In this document: positions 54,841-63,449 of the stretch, piece after piece
How positions within the stretch are numbered: position 1 is the stretch's first letter
Layout of the letters: each line of letters starts with the position of its first letter
Assembly: GCA_958451615.1 (NCBI GenBank)
Contig: CAUDQR010000001.1
Span: forward strand, 124,001 to 188,000
Direction: 5' to 3'
Length of the DNA stretch: 64,000 bases
Origin: an uncultured Collinsella sp.
GTDB lineage: Bacteria > Actinomycetota > Coriobacteriia > Coriobacteriales > Coriobacteriaceae
Notes under the pieces: model-generated
What the model was told of the DNA's origin: nothing
The model's input: the letters and a program-made list of their open reading frames with translations, nothing else
Database searches by the model: none
Translations under genes and position numbers: made by a program

Positions 54841-55737
54841 ATGAAGCTTCAGCAGCTCAGATATGTCGTCAAAGTTGCCGAATGCGGCAGCATCACCGAG
54901 GCCTCGCGCCGACTCTTTGTGTCGCAGCCTTCGATTACCGCGTCGATCCGCGATCTCGAAAACGAGATGGGTGTGCATATCTTTGAGCGCACCAACAAGG
55001 GTGTCATTGTGTCCGAGGAGGGCGAGACCTTCTTGGGCTACGCGCGCCAGGTGCTCGACCAGGCCGACCTGCTCGAGGGCAAGTACAAGGGCGCATCCGA
55101 GCAGGTGCCGCACTTTAGTGTGAGCTGCCAGCACTATTCCTTTGCCGTTAATGCGTTTGTCGATGTGATCCGTGAGTTCGATGCTGCGCGCTATGACTTT
55201 ACCCTGCGCGAGGAGCAGACTCACGAGATTATCGAGGACGTCGCGCATATGAAAAGCGAACTGGGCATTCTGTACTTATCCGAGCATAACCGTGAGGTTA
55301 TCGAGCGCATGCTCGCCGCCAACGAGCTCGTATTCGAGGGGCTCTTCTGCGCCACGCCGCATGTCTTTGTATGCGCCGACCATCCACTGGCGGACCGTTC
55401 CAGCGTGACGCTCGAGGATCTGGAAAACTACCCGTTCCTGTCCTACGAGCAGGGCAGCTACAACTCGTTTTATTATTCCGAGGAGCTGACCTCGACGTTT
55501 GAGCGCCGCAAGAATATCCGCGTGCGCGACCGTGCGACGCTGTTCAACCTGGCCATGGGACTCAACGGCTACACGGTGTGTTCGGGCGTGATCAGCCACG
55601 AACTCAACGGTCCCGGCATCATTTCGATTCCGCTCGATGTAGACGAGTACATGGAGATCGGCATCATCACGCGCAAAAATACGACGCTCACGCGCTACGG
55701 CCAAGCCTATATCGACGCGATCCGTCAGCATATCTAG
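54841..55737 (+). CDS. LysR-family transcriptional regulator
   Basis: 298 aa from ATG 54841, preceded by GGGAGGG; the open frame upstream is part of the HAD gene region. The DNA-binding domain reads LRYVVKVAECGSITEASRRLFVSQPSITASIRDLENEMG. The effector domain has an FSVSCQHYSFAVNAF start typical of the sulfur or methionine-related branch, but ligand assignment is not safe. It lies directly upstream of a MetE-like gene, with a strong dyad in between, so that gene is its likely target. Confidence 0.92.
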   Translation: MKLQQLRYVVKVAECGSITEASRRLFVSQPSITASIRDLENEMGVHIFERTNKGVIVSEEGETFLGYARQVLDQADLLEGKYKGASEQVPHFSVSCQHYSFAVNAFVDVIREFDAARYDFTLREEQTHEIIEDVAHMKSELGILYLSEHNREVIERMLAANELVFEGLFCATPHVFVCADHPLADRSSVTLEDLENYPFLSYEQGSYNSFYYSEELTSTFERRKNIRVRDRATLFNLAMGLNGYTVCSGVISHELNGPGIISIPLDVDEYMEIGIITRKNTTLTRYGQAYIDAIRQHI

Positions 55738-55783
55738 GCTGCTGTGCTCCGCGCGGGTCAAATTTCTTTATGGCAGTCCAGAC

Positions 55784-55806
55784 TGATATAGGAATTATCT
55801 ATATCA
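55784..55806. promoter_or_regulatory. LysR-type operator upstream of the MetE-like gene
   Basis: TGATATAG (55784-55791) and CTATATCA (55799-55806) form a perfect 8-bp dyad with a 7-base spacer, which includes the ATA-N-TAT pattern of LysR boxes. It lies about 87 bp before ATG 55893 and 47 bp after the regulator stop. Confidence 0.72.
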
Positions 55807-55892
55807 AACTGTTATAAACGTATATTTTACGATGGCCATATGAGCGCTCATACTCTGTCCCAGTAAAGCAACCAATGCAAAGGGAGATATCT

Positions 55893-57026
55893 ATGAGCAC
55901 TTCAATTCAACCGAACGCGCCGTTTCGCGCCGATATCGTCGGCAGTTTTCTTCGTCCGCAGGTCGTGAAGGACGCCCGTGCCGCCTACGCCGCGGGTACG
56001 CTCGATGCCGAGGGGCTTAAGGCCGTCGAGGATGAGGCTATTCGCGACCTAGTGGACAAGCAAAAGACCGCCGGCCTGCAGGTCATCACCGATGGCGAGT
56101 TTCGCCGCAGCTACTGGCACCTCGATTTTATGTGGGGGCTGAACGGCGTCGAGCGTCGCACCTCGCGTACGGGCTATATGTTCCACGATGAGGAGACCAC
56201 CGCCGACACCGCCGTGGTGACTGGCCCCATTAGCGGCGAGAGTCATCCGTTCGTCGAGCACTTCAAATTTGTCAAGGTGCTCGAGGGGGAGGGCCAGGTC
56301 GCGCGCCAGACCATTCCGGCGCCGATTCAGACGTTCTCCGAAGTTACGCTCGACCGCTGTGATGGCCAGCAGGAGAGTCTGCACGCTGTCTACAAGACCG
56401 ACGAAGAGCTCGTCGACGCCATCGCGGCGGCATACCGCACGGTGATCGCCGACCTGTATGCCGCGGGCTGTCGCAACATCCAATTTGATGACTGCACCTG
56501 GGGGATCTATTGCGATACCGACTTTGTGGCAAAGACTGGTATGAGCCCGGTCGACCTGCAAAAGGTGTCCGAGCTGGGCGTGGCGCTCAACAACGCCGCC
56601 ATCGCGGGCAAGCCCGACGACCTGGTCATCAACACGCATGTGTGCCGTGGTAATTACCACTCTACCTATGCCTTCGAGGGCGGCTACGACCCCATCGCGC
56701 CGTATCTGTTCGCACACGAGAACGTCGATGCGTTCTACCTTGAGTTCGATACACCGCGCGCCGGTGGCTTTGAGCCGCTGAAGTATGTTGCCCCCGGCAA
56801 GAAGGTCGTGTTGGGCCTAGTGACCACCAAGGCCGCTGAGCTTGAGGATGAGGATGCCATCGTTGAGCGTATTCACGAGGCTGCAAAGTATGTTCCGCTC
56901 GAGAACCTGTATCTGTCTCCGCAGTGTGGCTTTGCCAGCTGCGAGATTGGCAACAAGCTGACCGAGGACGAGCAGTGGGCGAAGATCGCGCTGGTCAGGC
57001 GCATCGCCGAACGCGTTTGGAAATAG
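55893..57026 (+). CDS. MetE C-terminal-like methyltransferase (YxjG/YxjH type)
   Basis: 377 aa from ATG 55893, with AAAGGGAG upstream; an ATG six codons earlier precedes the site. It corresponds to the catalytic half of cobalamin-independent methionine synthase: RADIVGSFLRP, GLQVITDGEFRRSYWHLDF, IQFDDCTW, zinc ligands in NTHVCRGN and in PQCGFAS. Such short proteins transfer methyl groups to homocysteine or related thiols, perhaps from S-methyl compounds rather than methyltetrahydrofolate. The LysR gene upstream and a dyad suggest control by sulfur status. Confidence 0.87.
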   Translation: MSTSIQPNAPFRADIVGSFLRPQVVKDARAAYAAGTLDAEGLKAVEDEAIRDLVDKQKTAGLQVITDGEFRRSYWHLDFMWGLNGVERRTSRTGYMFHDEETTADTAVVTGPISGESHPFVEHFKFVKVLEGEGQVARQTIPAPIQTFSEVTLDRCDGQQESLHAVYKTDEELVDAIAAAYRTVIADLYAAGCRNIQFDDCTWGIYCDTDFVAKTGMSPVDLQKVSELGVALNNAAIAGKPDDLVINTHVCRGNYHSTYAFEGGYDPIAPYLFAHENVDAFYLEFDTPRAGGFEPLKYVAPGKKVVLGLVTTKAAELEDEDAIVERIHEAAKYVPLENLYLSPQCGFASCEIGNKLTEDEQWAKIALVRRIAERVWK

Positions 57027-57073
57027 CGCTAGCGTTTGCAGGTGGCGGCGCGTGCGAGGCACTGCGTATCGCG

Positions 57074-57079
57074 TACAAT
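57074..57079 (+). promoter_or_regulatory. -10 element upstream of the uracil/xanthine permease
   Basis: TACAAT lies 69 bases before ATG 57149, so a leader of about 60 nt is expected. Confidence 0.45.
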
Positions 57080-57148
57080 GGTTCGGATCGTATCGTTCGG
57101 GCAGGTTATCCAATATGCCCGATCGCCCTTCCATTCGAAAGGACATCC

Positions 57149-58483
57149 ATGTCCCAGTCTTCGACGCCCGCCGTCGCCGATGCCATCTACGATGCGTCAT
57201 CGCTCGGCCGCCCGCGCATGTTCCTACTCGGTCTGCAGCATCTATTTGCCATGTTTGGCGCCACGGTGTTGGTGCCCGTGCTCACCGGTCTCTCGGTGTC
57301 GGCAACGCTTTTGTTTGCCGGCTTGGGCACGCTGCTGTTCCACTTCCTGTCGCGCGGTAAGGTGCCGGCCTTCTTGGGCTCGTCGTTTGCCTTTATTGCC
57401 GGTTATGCCGCAATCGCGCCCAACGGCGAGGCCGAGCTTTTGCCCTACGCTTGCCTGGGCGTAGCTTGTGCCGGCCTGCTCTATCCGGTGCTGGCGGCCC
57501 TGTTCCGCGCGTTTGGCGCCAAGCGCGTCATGCGCTTCTTTCCGCCGGTGGTGACCGGCCCCATCGTCATTTCGATCGGCCTAATCTTGGCAAGCTCTGC
57601 CATCGCTAACTGCCAGACCAATTGGCTTGTTGCCGTTGTCGCTGTGGCTGTGATCGTCATCTGCAACATCTGGGGCCGCGGCATGGTCAAGATCGTGCCG
57701 ATTCTGCTGGGTGTTGTGGTGAGCTATGCCGTTGCCGCCGCGCTCGGCGAGGTTGATTTCTCGGGCGTTGCCGCCGCGCCGTGGGTCGGTCTTCCCATCG
57801 TGTGGGACAACACCGTGTTTGCGCTCTTTGGCCCGCAGTTCGATAGCGGTCTTGCCACGACGGCCATCATCACCATTATGCCGCTGGCCTTTGCGACTAT
57901 GATCGAGCATATTGGTGATATCTCCGCTATCGGCTCGACTTGCGAGCGCAACTACATTGCCGATCCCGGCCTGCATCGCACCCTGCTTGGCGATGGCCTG
58001 GCGACCATTCTCGCATCGCTCTTTGGCGCTCCGGCTAACACCACCTATGGCGAGAACACCGGTGTGCTTGCCCTGACGCGTGTGTTTGACCCGCGCGTGA
58101 TTCGCATTGCCGCGTGTTGCGCCATTGTGCTCTCGTTCTGCCCCAAGTTCGCGGCTGTCATTGCGGCCATGCCGGCGTGTGTGATCGGCGGCGTGTCACT
58201 CGTGCTCTATGGCATGATCAGTGCGGTAGGTGTGCGTAACCTCATCGAGAACCAGGTCGATTTCCAGAACAACCGCAACGTGCTGGTGGCCGCTCTGGTG
58301 CTGGTGCTTTCACTCGGCATTGCTTACAGCACTGCCGGTGCTATCGTGTTGGAGCTGGGCGGCGTGACCATTTCGCTTTCGGGTCTTGCCGTGGGTTCGC
58401 TGGTGGGCATTGTGCTCAATGCCATCCTACCGGGTAACGACTTTGAGTTTGATGTCTCCGAGCTTGAGGAGGCTGCTGAGTAA
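57149..58483 (+). CDS. NCS2-family uracil/xanthine permease
   Basis: 444 aa from ATG 57149, which has GAAAGGA upstream; the longer open frame overlaps the MetE-like gene. About 12-14 helices are present, with LLGLQHLFAMFGATVLVPVLTGL at the N-terminus, GSSFAFIAGYAAI, and the substrate region EHIGDISAIGSTCERNY followed by FGAPANTTYGENTGVLA. This fits UraA/PyrP-type nucleobase:cation symporters. Uracil is the likeliest substrate from the QHLFAMFGAT start, but xanthine is possible. A strong terminator follows. Confidence 0.9.
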   Translation: MSQSSTPAVADAIYDASSLGRPRMFLLGLQHLFAMFGATVLVPVLTGLSVSATLLFAGLGTLLFHFLSRGKVPAFLGSSFAFIAGYAAIAPNGEAELLPYACLGVACAGLLYPVLAALFRAFGAKRVMRFFPPVVTGPIVISIGLILASSAIANCQTNWLVAVVAVAVIVICNIWGRGMVKIVPILLGVVVSYAVAAALGEVDFSGVAAAPWVGLPIVWDNTVFALFGPQFDSGLATTAIITIMPLAFATMIEHIGDISAIGSTCERNYIADPGLHRTLLGDGLATILASLFGAPANTTYGENTGVLALTRVFDPRVIRIAACCAIVLSFCPKFAAVIAAMPACVIGGVSLVLYGMISAVGVRNLIENQVDFQNNRNVLVAALVLVLSLGIAYSTAGAIVLELGGVTISLSGLAVGSLVGIVLNAILPGNDFEFDVSELEEAAE

Positions 58484-58503
58484 CAACTGCGTCCAGCTGA
58501 ATC

Positions 58504-58542
58504 AAAAAATGGCGCCCATGCGTACGCGCGGGCGTCATTTTT
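58504..58542 (+). terminator. Rho-independent terminator after the permease
   Basis: AAAAATGGCGCCC and GGGCGTCATTTTT pair with one G-U and a 12-base loop. The T-run follows at once, and A-run on the other side suits the convergent gene. Confidence 0.88.
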
Positions 58543-59206
58543 AATGCGTCAATATCCAGTGGATGCCACGTGCCATGCGCAGATCGGTTTGGGCAAAGTG
58601 GTTGCCGGGGTTGAGCTCCAGCGTCGTGGGAATACCACGTTCGACGAGCAGTTTTTCCATGGCGCGCGTGTCGTCGAGTACGTGCCTCATCATGCGGTTG
58701 GGCGTCTTGGTTTCCTTTTTGCCGAGTGACAGGTAGACGGCCTGCGGGTTGCCGGCAAAAGGGGCCGTGCTGGCGCGATCGACAAAGTCGGGAAACCACA
58801 ACGACCCCGATGCGCTTGCGGCGCGGCTAAAGGCGTCGGTTTGCCAGAGGGACCAGAGCGCGAAGAGGCCCGCGAGCGAGTAGCCGGCAATGCCGCGCCA
58901 GGTGGGCGGCTGAGGAAGCGACGACTCGGCCTCTGGGATTATCCAGTTCAACAGCTCATCGAGAAATCCGGAAGCCTGACCGCCAAAGGGCTCGGCATCG
59001 CGCACGGTTCCGTCGCATCCCCAGGGGCTCAGCTCGCGATTCCAGTTGAGGCTGCCAATGCCGACAAGCGTGAAGGGCGGGCAGTTGAGCTCTCGGCAGC
59101 GTTCATAAACCTCCGCGCCGTCGCCCATGACCACGGGAAGATAGATGACTGGTGCGCTTTCGGCGTGCTGTGCATGAACGGTTATCTGCTTTTGATGCGC
59201 TTCCAT
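58541..59206 (-). CDS. Alpha/beta-hydrolase-fold esterase (esterase D/IroE-like)
   Basis: 221 aa from ATG 59206 with GAGAGAAG upstream; a longer frame starts at 59254 without a site. The nucleophile elbow is GYSLAGLFALW, with the serine; the active-site histidine likely lies in the late GNHFAQTD. The layout matches small esterase D or enterochelin-esterase-like hydrolases. The substrate is unknown; no siderophore genes are nearby. Confidence 0.82.
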   Translation of the reverse strand: MEAHQKQITVHAQHAESAPVIYLPVVMGDGAEVYERCRELNCPPFTLVGIGSLNWNRELSPWGCDGTVRDAEPFGGQASGFLDELLNWIIPEAESSLPQPPTWRGIAGYSLAGLFALWSLWQTDAFSRAASASGSLWFPDFVDRASTAPFAGNPQAVYLSLGKKETKTPNRMMRHVLDDTRAMEKLLVERGIPTTLELNPGNHFAQTDLRMARGIHWILTH

Positions 59207-59320
59207 GACGGGCTTCTCTCGACGTTGTGATATCGACGGCCCCCATTGTCGCACGCCGGCTCATGCAGGTTGGGCTAGACAAAAGACAATCTCGTGCATA
59301 CCCTGCGGACGCATATGGAA

Positions 59321-59356
59321 AACGCCACCGCCGGAGGGGAGCTCGGCGGTGGCGTT
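59321..59356 (-). terminator. Terminator after the second LAxTG surface gene
   Basis: A perfect 13-bp stem (AACGCCACCGCCG, 59321-59333, with 59344-59356), ten-base loop, and GTTTTCC following on the minus strand. Confidence 0.82.
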
Positions 59357-59413
59357 GTTAAACGGTGCTGGGACTCGGGGCCTTCGCGGGAGCTGCCATG
59401 TGCGCAGAGGCGT

Positions 59414-61183
59414 CTACGAGCGTTTGCGGCTCGCCATGGTGCCTGCGGCGATAGCGGCTGTTCCCGCAAGGACGGTTGCCACGATGGCCGCACCCGAGGT
59501 GTCGCCGGTTGCCGCGAGCACGCCGGTGGCCTTGGCCTTCGTGGTTGCAACCGCAACGGTCTTGGTCGTCTTTGCGCCCTCGGGCTTGGGGTCCTGCTTG
59601 GACTCCGCGGGCTTGGTCTCGTCGGGCCTGGGGTCTTCCGGCTTGGCTACCTCGGGAGGTGCGATGACCATGCTCTTGGCGACAGCTTCGTTATAGGGGG
59701 AGTCGATCACAGCGTCGCCCGTGCCGATGGCTTGGCCTGCCTCGTAGATGCCGTTACGGAGCTTGCGATAGTCAATGACCTTGCCGCCTTCGGGCGTCTG
59801 GATGGCGGCGTTCTCAATCTTGATGGTGCCGATTGTCTTGCCGTCAGCGCTCATGGCACGGGCAAAGATTGCCGCTGTATCTCCTTCGGCCGTTACCTTG
59901 CTGCGGATGATCGAGATGACTGCGGGTGTGACGCCCTCGCTGGTCTGGGCGATGATGCCGATGTTCTCGCCTTGGGGCTCGGGGCTCGTCTCACCATCTT
60001 GGTTTTCGCTGTAGGGGATGGGGCCGTCGCCGTTCTCGACATAGCGGGCTATGGCCTTGACAACGGAGTCGCTGATGTAGATGTGGCCACCCTCCTCGTT
60101 GGGTCGATCGTTTCTGGTGGAGAATGCAGCCGAAACCTCGCCTTCCGCAAACGCGTCCACGGTGGAGCCGTTCTTGACGACGATGTCGTCCTGGTAGGTG
60201 AAGAGGGCGATGGCGCCACCGTATCTGCCTTTACCTGCACGGACCGTCACGTTTGCATGATCGAGGGTGATGCCCTTGTGGGCATAGACGCCATATTCAA
60301 CACCGTTTACGTTGAGGGAGGCGTTTGTGGCTGCGAGGCTGCCCTTGGCCTCGACGGCAGCGTCTTTCTCGGAGCTTGCCTTGACCTGGCTGCCGTCCGA
60401 GATGTTGATATTGCCGCCGCTCCAAAGGGCCTCACCATCAGCTGAGCTTGCCTCGACCGTCCCGCCACCCTTGATGGTGAGGTTCTTGTCGGTTCCAATG
60501 CCCTTGTCCTCGGTAGCCCTGGCGGTGACGGCTCCGCTGTCGTCAATCGTGATATTGCCGTTTGCCCTGATGCCATCCGATGCACCCGTGGCGTTGACGT
60601 TGCCCGAACCTTTGATAGCGAGATCACCCCCGGCATTGATGGCATCAAACCCAGTGCTCGTGGCGTTGACGGATCCGGCTCCGTCGATGTTGATATTACC
60701 CGTGGAGAGGATAGCGTCCTCAGTAGATGTCACGCTGAGCGTGCTGCCCGCGTCGCCTTGGATATTGAGCTCGGCATTCTCGTTAGTGCCATGAGAAACG
60801 TTGATGCTTTCGATCCATTCGGCAGTGACGATGTTGGTTCCCGAGTAATTCACGTTGAGCTTGCCTGCGGCCTGGATCTCGCCGCCGTTATAGTTGTTGA
60901 GCTTCAAGTCGTCGGCGCCGTCCCACGACCAGGTACCGGCCTCGTCGCTCGCCGCGGTGTTGTACTTGTTGCCGCCGACCTTGACCCATTCCGCTGCGAG
61001 CGAGACGCTCGGCATGAGCAGCGAGCTCACCGTGAGCGCGCACACGGCGCCCGCGACGATGCGGCGCGTCACGCGGCGCCAGCTGCCGTGCGCGAGTCCT
61101 ATGCGACGGCGAACGTCGGGTTCGGCAACATGGGTTCCGGCGGTAGTGTCATTGCGTTTGGGGGTCGTGAACAAGGCTGCCAT
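59414..61183 (-). CDS. LAxTG-anchored beta-helix surface protein, paralogue B
   Basis: 589 aa from ATG 61183, with GGGAG five bases upstream; a longer frame is rejected. A signal peptide follows a basic stretch (HGSWRRVTRRIVAGA, cleavage near SLAAEW). The middle shows repeats of the type GDLAIKGSGNVNATGASDGI with about 20-residue period, as in right-handed beta-helix and Cthe_2159-like carbohydrate-binding proteins. A Pro/Lys-rich linker, LAATG sorting motif (about 556-560), hydrophobic helix and RKRS end suggest anchoring by sortase. The upstream copy (61455-63242) is a clear paralogue. Exposed function unknown. Confidence 0.85.
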   Translation of the reverse strand: MAALFTTPKRNDTTAGTHVAEPDVRRRIGLAHGSWRRVTRRIVAGAVCALTVSSLLMPSVSLAAEWVKVGGNKYNTAASDEAGTWSWDGADDLKLNNYNGGEIQAAGKLNVNYSGTNIVTAEWIESINVSHGTNENAELNIQGDAGSTLSVTSTEDAILSTGNINIDGAGSVNATSTGFDAINAGGDLAIKGSGNVNATGASDGIRANGNITIDDSGAVTARATEDKGIGTDKNLTIKGGGTVEASSADGEALWSGGNINISDGSQVKASSEKDAAVEAKGSLAATNASLNVNGVEYGVYAHKGITLDHANVTVRAGKGRYGGAIALFTYQDDIVVKNGSTVDAFAEGEVSAAFSTRNDRPNEEGGHIYISDSVVKAIARYVENGDGPIPYSENQDGETSPEPQGENIGIIAQTSEGVTPAVISIIRSKVTAEGDTAAIFARAMSADGKTIGTIKIENAAIQTPEGGKVIDYRKLRNGIYEAGQAIGTGDAVIDSPYNEAVAKSMVIAPPEVAKPEDPRPDETKPAESKQDPKPEGAKTTKTVAVATTKAKATGVLAATGDTSGAAIVATVLAGTAAIAAGTMASRKRS

Positions 61184-61328
61184 GGTTGCTCCCGTTCTCA
61201 TAGGGCCTATACGGCTAGGTTCAGCGTATCTGCTGGATGTTGCCGGCGGTAGTGCCGTTTGGAGGGCAAAATGGCCAAAATGGGGGAGAAATAGGCCGCA
61301 CGCCGGCGCAGGGACCGACGCTAAAAGA

Positions 61329-61361
61329 AAAGCGCGGGGCCGCATGGCGACTCCGCGCTTT
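61329..61361 (-). terminator. Terminator copy carried by the duplication
   Basis: AAAGCGCGGGG and CTCCGCGCTTT pair with one G-T, and the A-run on the plus strand gives T on the minus strand. It corresponds to the permease terminator at 63389-63423 and lies downstream of the 3' scar at 61388-61433. Confidence 0.75.
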
Positions 61362-61387
61362 ATTGTTCAGCTTTTGCAGCCTTGCCC

Positions 61388-61433
61388 TTACGCTACGAAG
61401 AAGTAGACGAGGAAGGCAAGGGCCGCGATCCAC
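61388..61433 (-). pseudogene. Scar: copied last 14 codons and stop of the purine permease
   Basis: Read on the minus strand, this segment encodes WIAALAFLVYFFVA followed by TAA, identical in protein sequence to the last codons of the NCS2 permease ending at 63450. Two base differences separate it from 63450-63495. It has no start and no gene body. It marks one boundary of the tandem duplication. Confidence 0.88.
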
Positions 61434-61454
61434 CCGTCCTGTGCGAAAAAGTGT

Positions 61455-63242
61455 TTACGAGCGTTTGCGACTCGCCAGGGCGCCTGTGACGATAGCGGCC
61501 GTTCCTACAAGGGCGGTCGCTATGATGGCTGCGCTCGAGGCGTCGCCGGTTGCCGCGAGCTTGCCGGTGGTCTTGGCTCCCGTGGCTGCAACTGCAACGG
61601 TCTTGGTTGTCTTCGTGCCCTCGGACTTGGAACCCTCGGGCTTGGTCTCGCCTGGCTTCTCCTCGGGTTTGATCTCCTCGGGAGGCACGGTGACCGTGCG
61701 CTTGGCGACAGCGGCGTCATAGGGAGAGTCGATCACGTCGTCGCCCGTGCCGATGGTTTGACCTGCCTCGTAGGAGATGCTGGGGCCGTACTCTTCTTCG
61801 TAGCGATAGTTAATGATCTTGCCGCCTGCGGGCGTCTGGATGGGAGCGCCTTCGATCTCGATGGTGCCGATCGCCTTGCCATCCTCGCTTATGGCAAGAG
61901 CGAAGATTGCCGCCGTGTCTCCCTCGGCCGTGAGCTTGCTGCGGACGATCGAGATACTCGCGGGCGTGATGCCCTCGTAGGTCTGGGCGAAGATACCGAT
62001 GTTCAGACCCCTAGGCTCAGGGATGACCTCGCCGCTTTGGTCGTTGCTGTAGTGATCGGGGCCATCGCCACCGGTCTCGACATAGCGGGCTATAGCCTTA
62101 ACAACGGAGTCGCTGATGTAGATGTGGCCGCCAGCGACGTTTGGCTGGTGGTTTCTGGTAGAGATTGCAACCGAGAATTTGCCTTCTGCGAACGCGTCCA
62201 CGATGGAACCATTCTTGATGACGATGTCGTCCCCGTCAGTGATGAGGGCGATGGCCTGGCCGCCGCTCGCGCTTGTGCGGACCGTCACGGTCGCGTGATC
62301 GAGCGTAACGCCCTTGTAGGCATAGACACCATATTCAACACCGCTTGCGTCAAGGGAGGCGTTCGTGACCGCGAGACTACCCTCAGCGTCGACGGCAAGA
62401 TCTCCCTGGGAGCTTGCCTCGACCTGGCTGCCGCCCGAGATGTCGATGTTGCCGTCAGCCCAAATCGCCGCTTCTTCTATCGAGCTTGCTTCTACCTTGC
62501 CACCGCCTTTGATGATCAGGTCACTGCCCGCGGCGATGCCGTAACCTTCGCTTCCTTTAGCGATCACTGTGCCAGAGGAATCGATGGTGGTCTTGCCCTT
62601 GGATTGGATGCCTTCGGTACCGCCCGTTGCATTCACGGTGCCCGAGCCCGTGATAGAGAGATCGCCCTTTGCCTCAATTCCGTCGGAAGTAGTGCTTGTG
62701 GTGTTCACAGTGCCTGGGCCAGAAATGGAGAGGTCGCCTGTGGATTTAATTGCATCGGCCTCAGCTGTCACATTGAGCTCATCCGTGCTATTCGAGCTCG
62801 TTATGTTCAACTCTGCTTTCTGGCTAGTGCCATCCTGCGCCTTGATGGCGGCTCCGGTGTAATCGGGCTCGGTTTTCACGGTGTTCTTGCCCTCGTAGGC
62901 AATGTTGAGCTTGCCCGCAGCCTGGATCGCACCGCCGTCATAGCCGTTGAGCTTCATATCGTCGGCGCCGTCCCAGCTCCAGGTGCCGGCGGCGTCTCCC
63001 GTGGGCCCCGCGGCCGCTTCGTGGCGGACGCCGCCAACGTCCACCCACTCCGCCGCGAGCGAGACGCTCGGCATGAGCAGCGAACTTACCGTGAGCGCGC
63101 AGGCCAGGCCGCAGACGATGCGGCGCGTCACGCGGCGCCAGCTGCCGTGCGCGAGCAGCGTGCGACGGTGCACGTCGGGCTCGACAAAATGGGCTCCTGA
63201 GGTTTTATCATTGCGCTTGGGGGTCGTGAACAAGGCGGCCAT
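61455..63242 (-). CDS. LAxTG-anchored beta-helix surface protein, paralogue A
   Basis: 595 aa from ATG 63242, with GGGAG upstream; the longer frame is rejected. Same layout as paralogue B: basic stretch (HGSWRRVTRRIVCGL), signal peptide ending near SLAAEW, Trp-containing TWSWDGADD segment, beta-helix-like repeats (GDLSISGPGTVNTTSTTSDGI and following), then a conserved HIYISDSVVKAIARYVE region, a Pro/Lys/Thr-rich linker and LAATG at about 562-566 with C-terminal helix and RKRS. It probably displays a carbohydrate- or host-binding domain. The sequence differs more in the repeat region than in both ends. Confidence 0.85.
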   Translation of the reverse strand: MAALFTTPKRNDKTSGAHFVEPDVHRRTLLAHGSWRRVTRRIVCGLACALTVSSLLMPSVSLAAEWVDVGGVRHEAAAGPTGDAAGTWSWDGADDMKLNGYDGGAIQAAGKLNIAYEGKNTVKTEPDYTGAAIKAQDGTSQKAELNITSSNSTDELNVTAEADAIKSTGDLSISGPGTVNTTSTTSDGIEAKGDLSITGSGTVNATGGTEGIQSKGKTTIDSSGTVIAKGSEGYGIAAGSDLIIKGGGKVEASSIEEAAIWADGNIDISGGSQVEASSQGDLAVDAEGSLAVTNASLDASGVEYGVYAYKGVTLDHATVTVRTSASGGQAIALITDGDDIVIKNGSIVDAFAEGKFSVAISTRNHQPNVAGGHIYISDSVVKAIARYVETGGDGPDHYSNDQSGEVIPEPRGLNIGIFAQTYEGITPASISIVRSKLTAEGDTAAIFALAISEDGKAIGTIEIEGAPIQTPAGGKIINYRYEEEYGPSISYEAGQTIGTGDDVIDSPYDAAVAKRTVTVPPEEIKPEEKPGETKPEGSKSEGTKTTKTVAVAATGAKTTGKLAATGDASSAAIIATALVGTAAIVTGALASRKRS

Positions 63243-63388
63243 GGTTACTCCCATCCTCATAGGGCCTATGCGATTACGCCCAGCATATCTGCAGGATGTA
63301 GCCGGCGGTAGTGCCGTTTGGAGGGCAAAATGTCCAAAACTTGGGAGGCAATACATCGCGCGTCCGTGCGGTGCCTGGCTTTAAAAGA

Positions 63389-63423
63389 AAAGCGCGGAGC
63401 CGCTCGATGCGACTCCGCGCTTT
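63389..63423 (-). terminator. Terminator after the purine permease
   Basis: AAAGCGCGGAG and CTCCGCGCTTT (63389-63399 and 63413-63423) form a perfect 11-bp stem with a 13-base loop; on the minus strand TTTTCTTTT follows. Confidence 0.88.
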
Positions 63424-63449
63424 GGTGTTCTGCTTTGGCAGCTTTGCCG

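Larger units (their letters stand above)
59414..61433. repeat. Tandem duplication, downstream unit
   Basis: Spans surface gene B, its leader, a terminator copy and the permease scar. Matching landmarks (scar/permease stop at 61388 and 63450) are 2062 bp apart. The leader next to the start codon is nearly identical to that of gene A. Confidence 0.85.
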
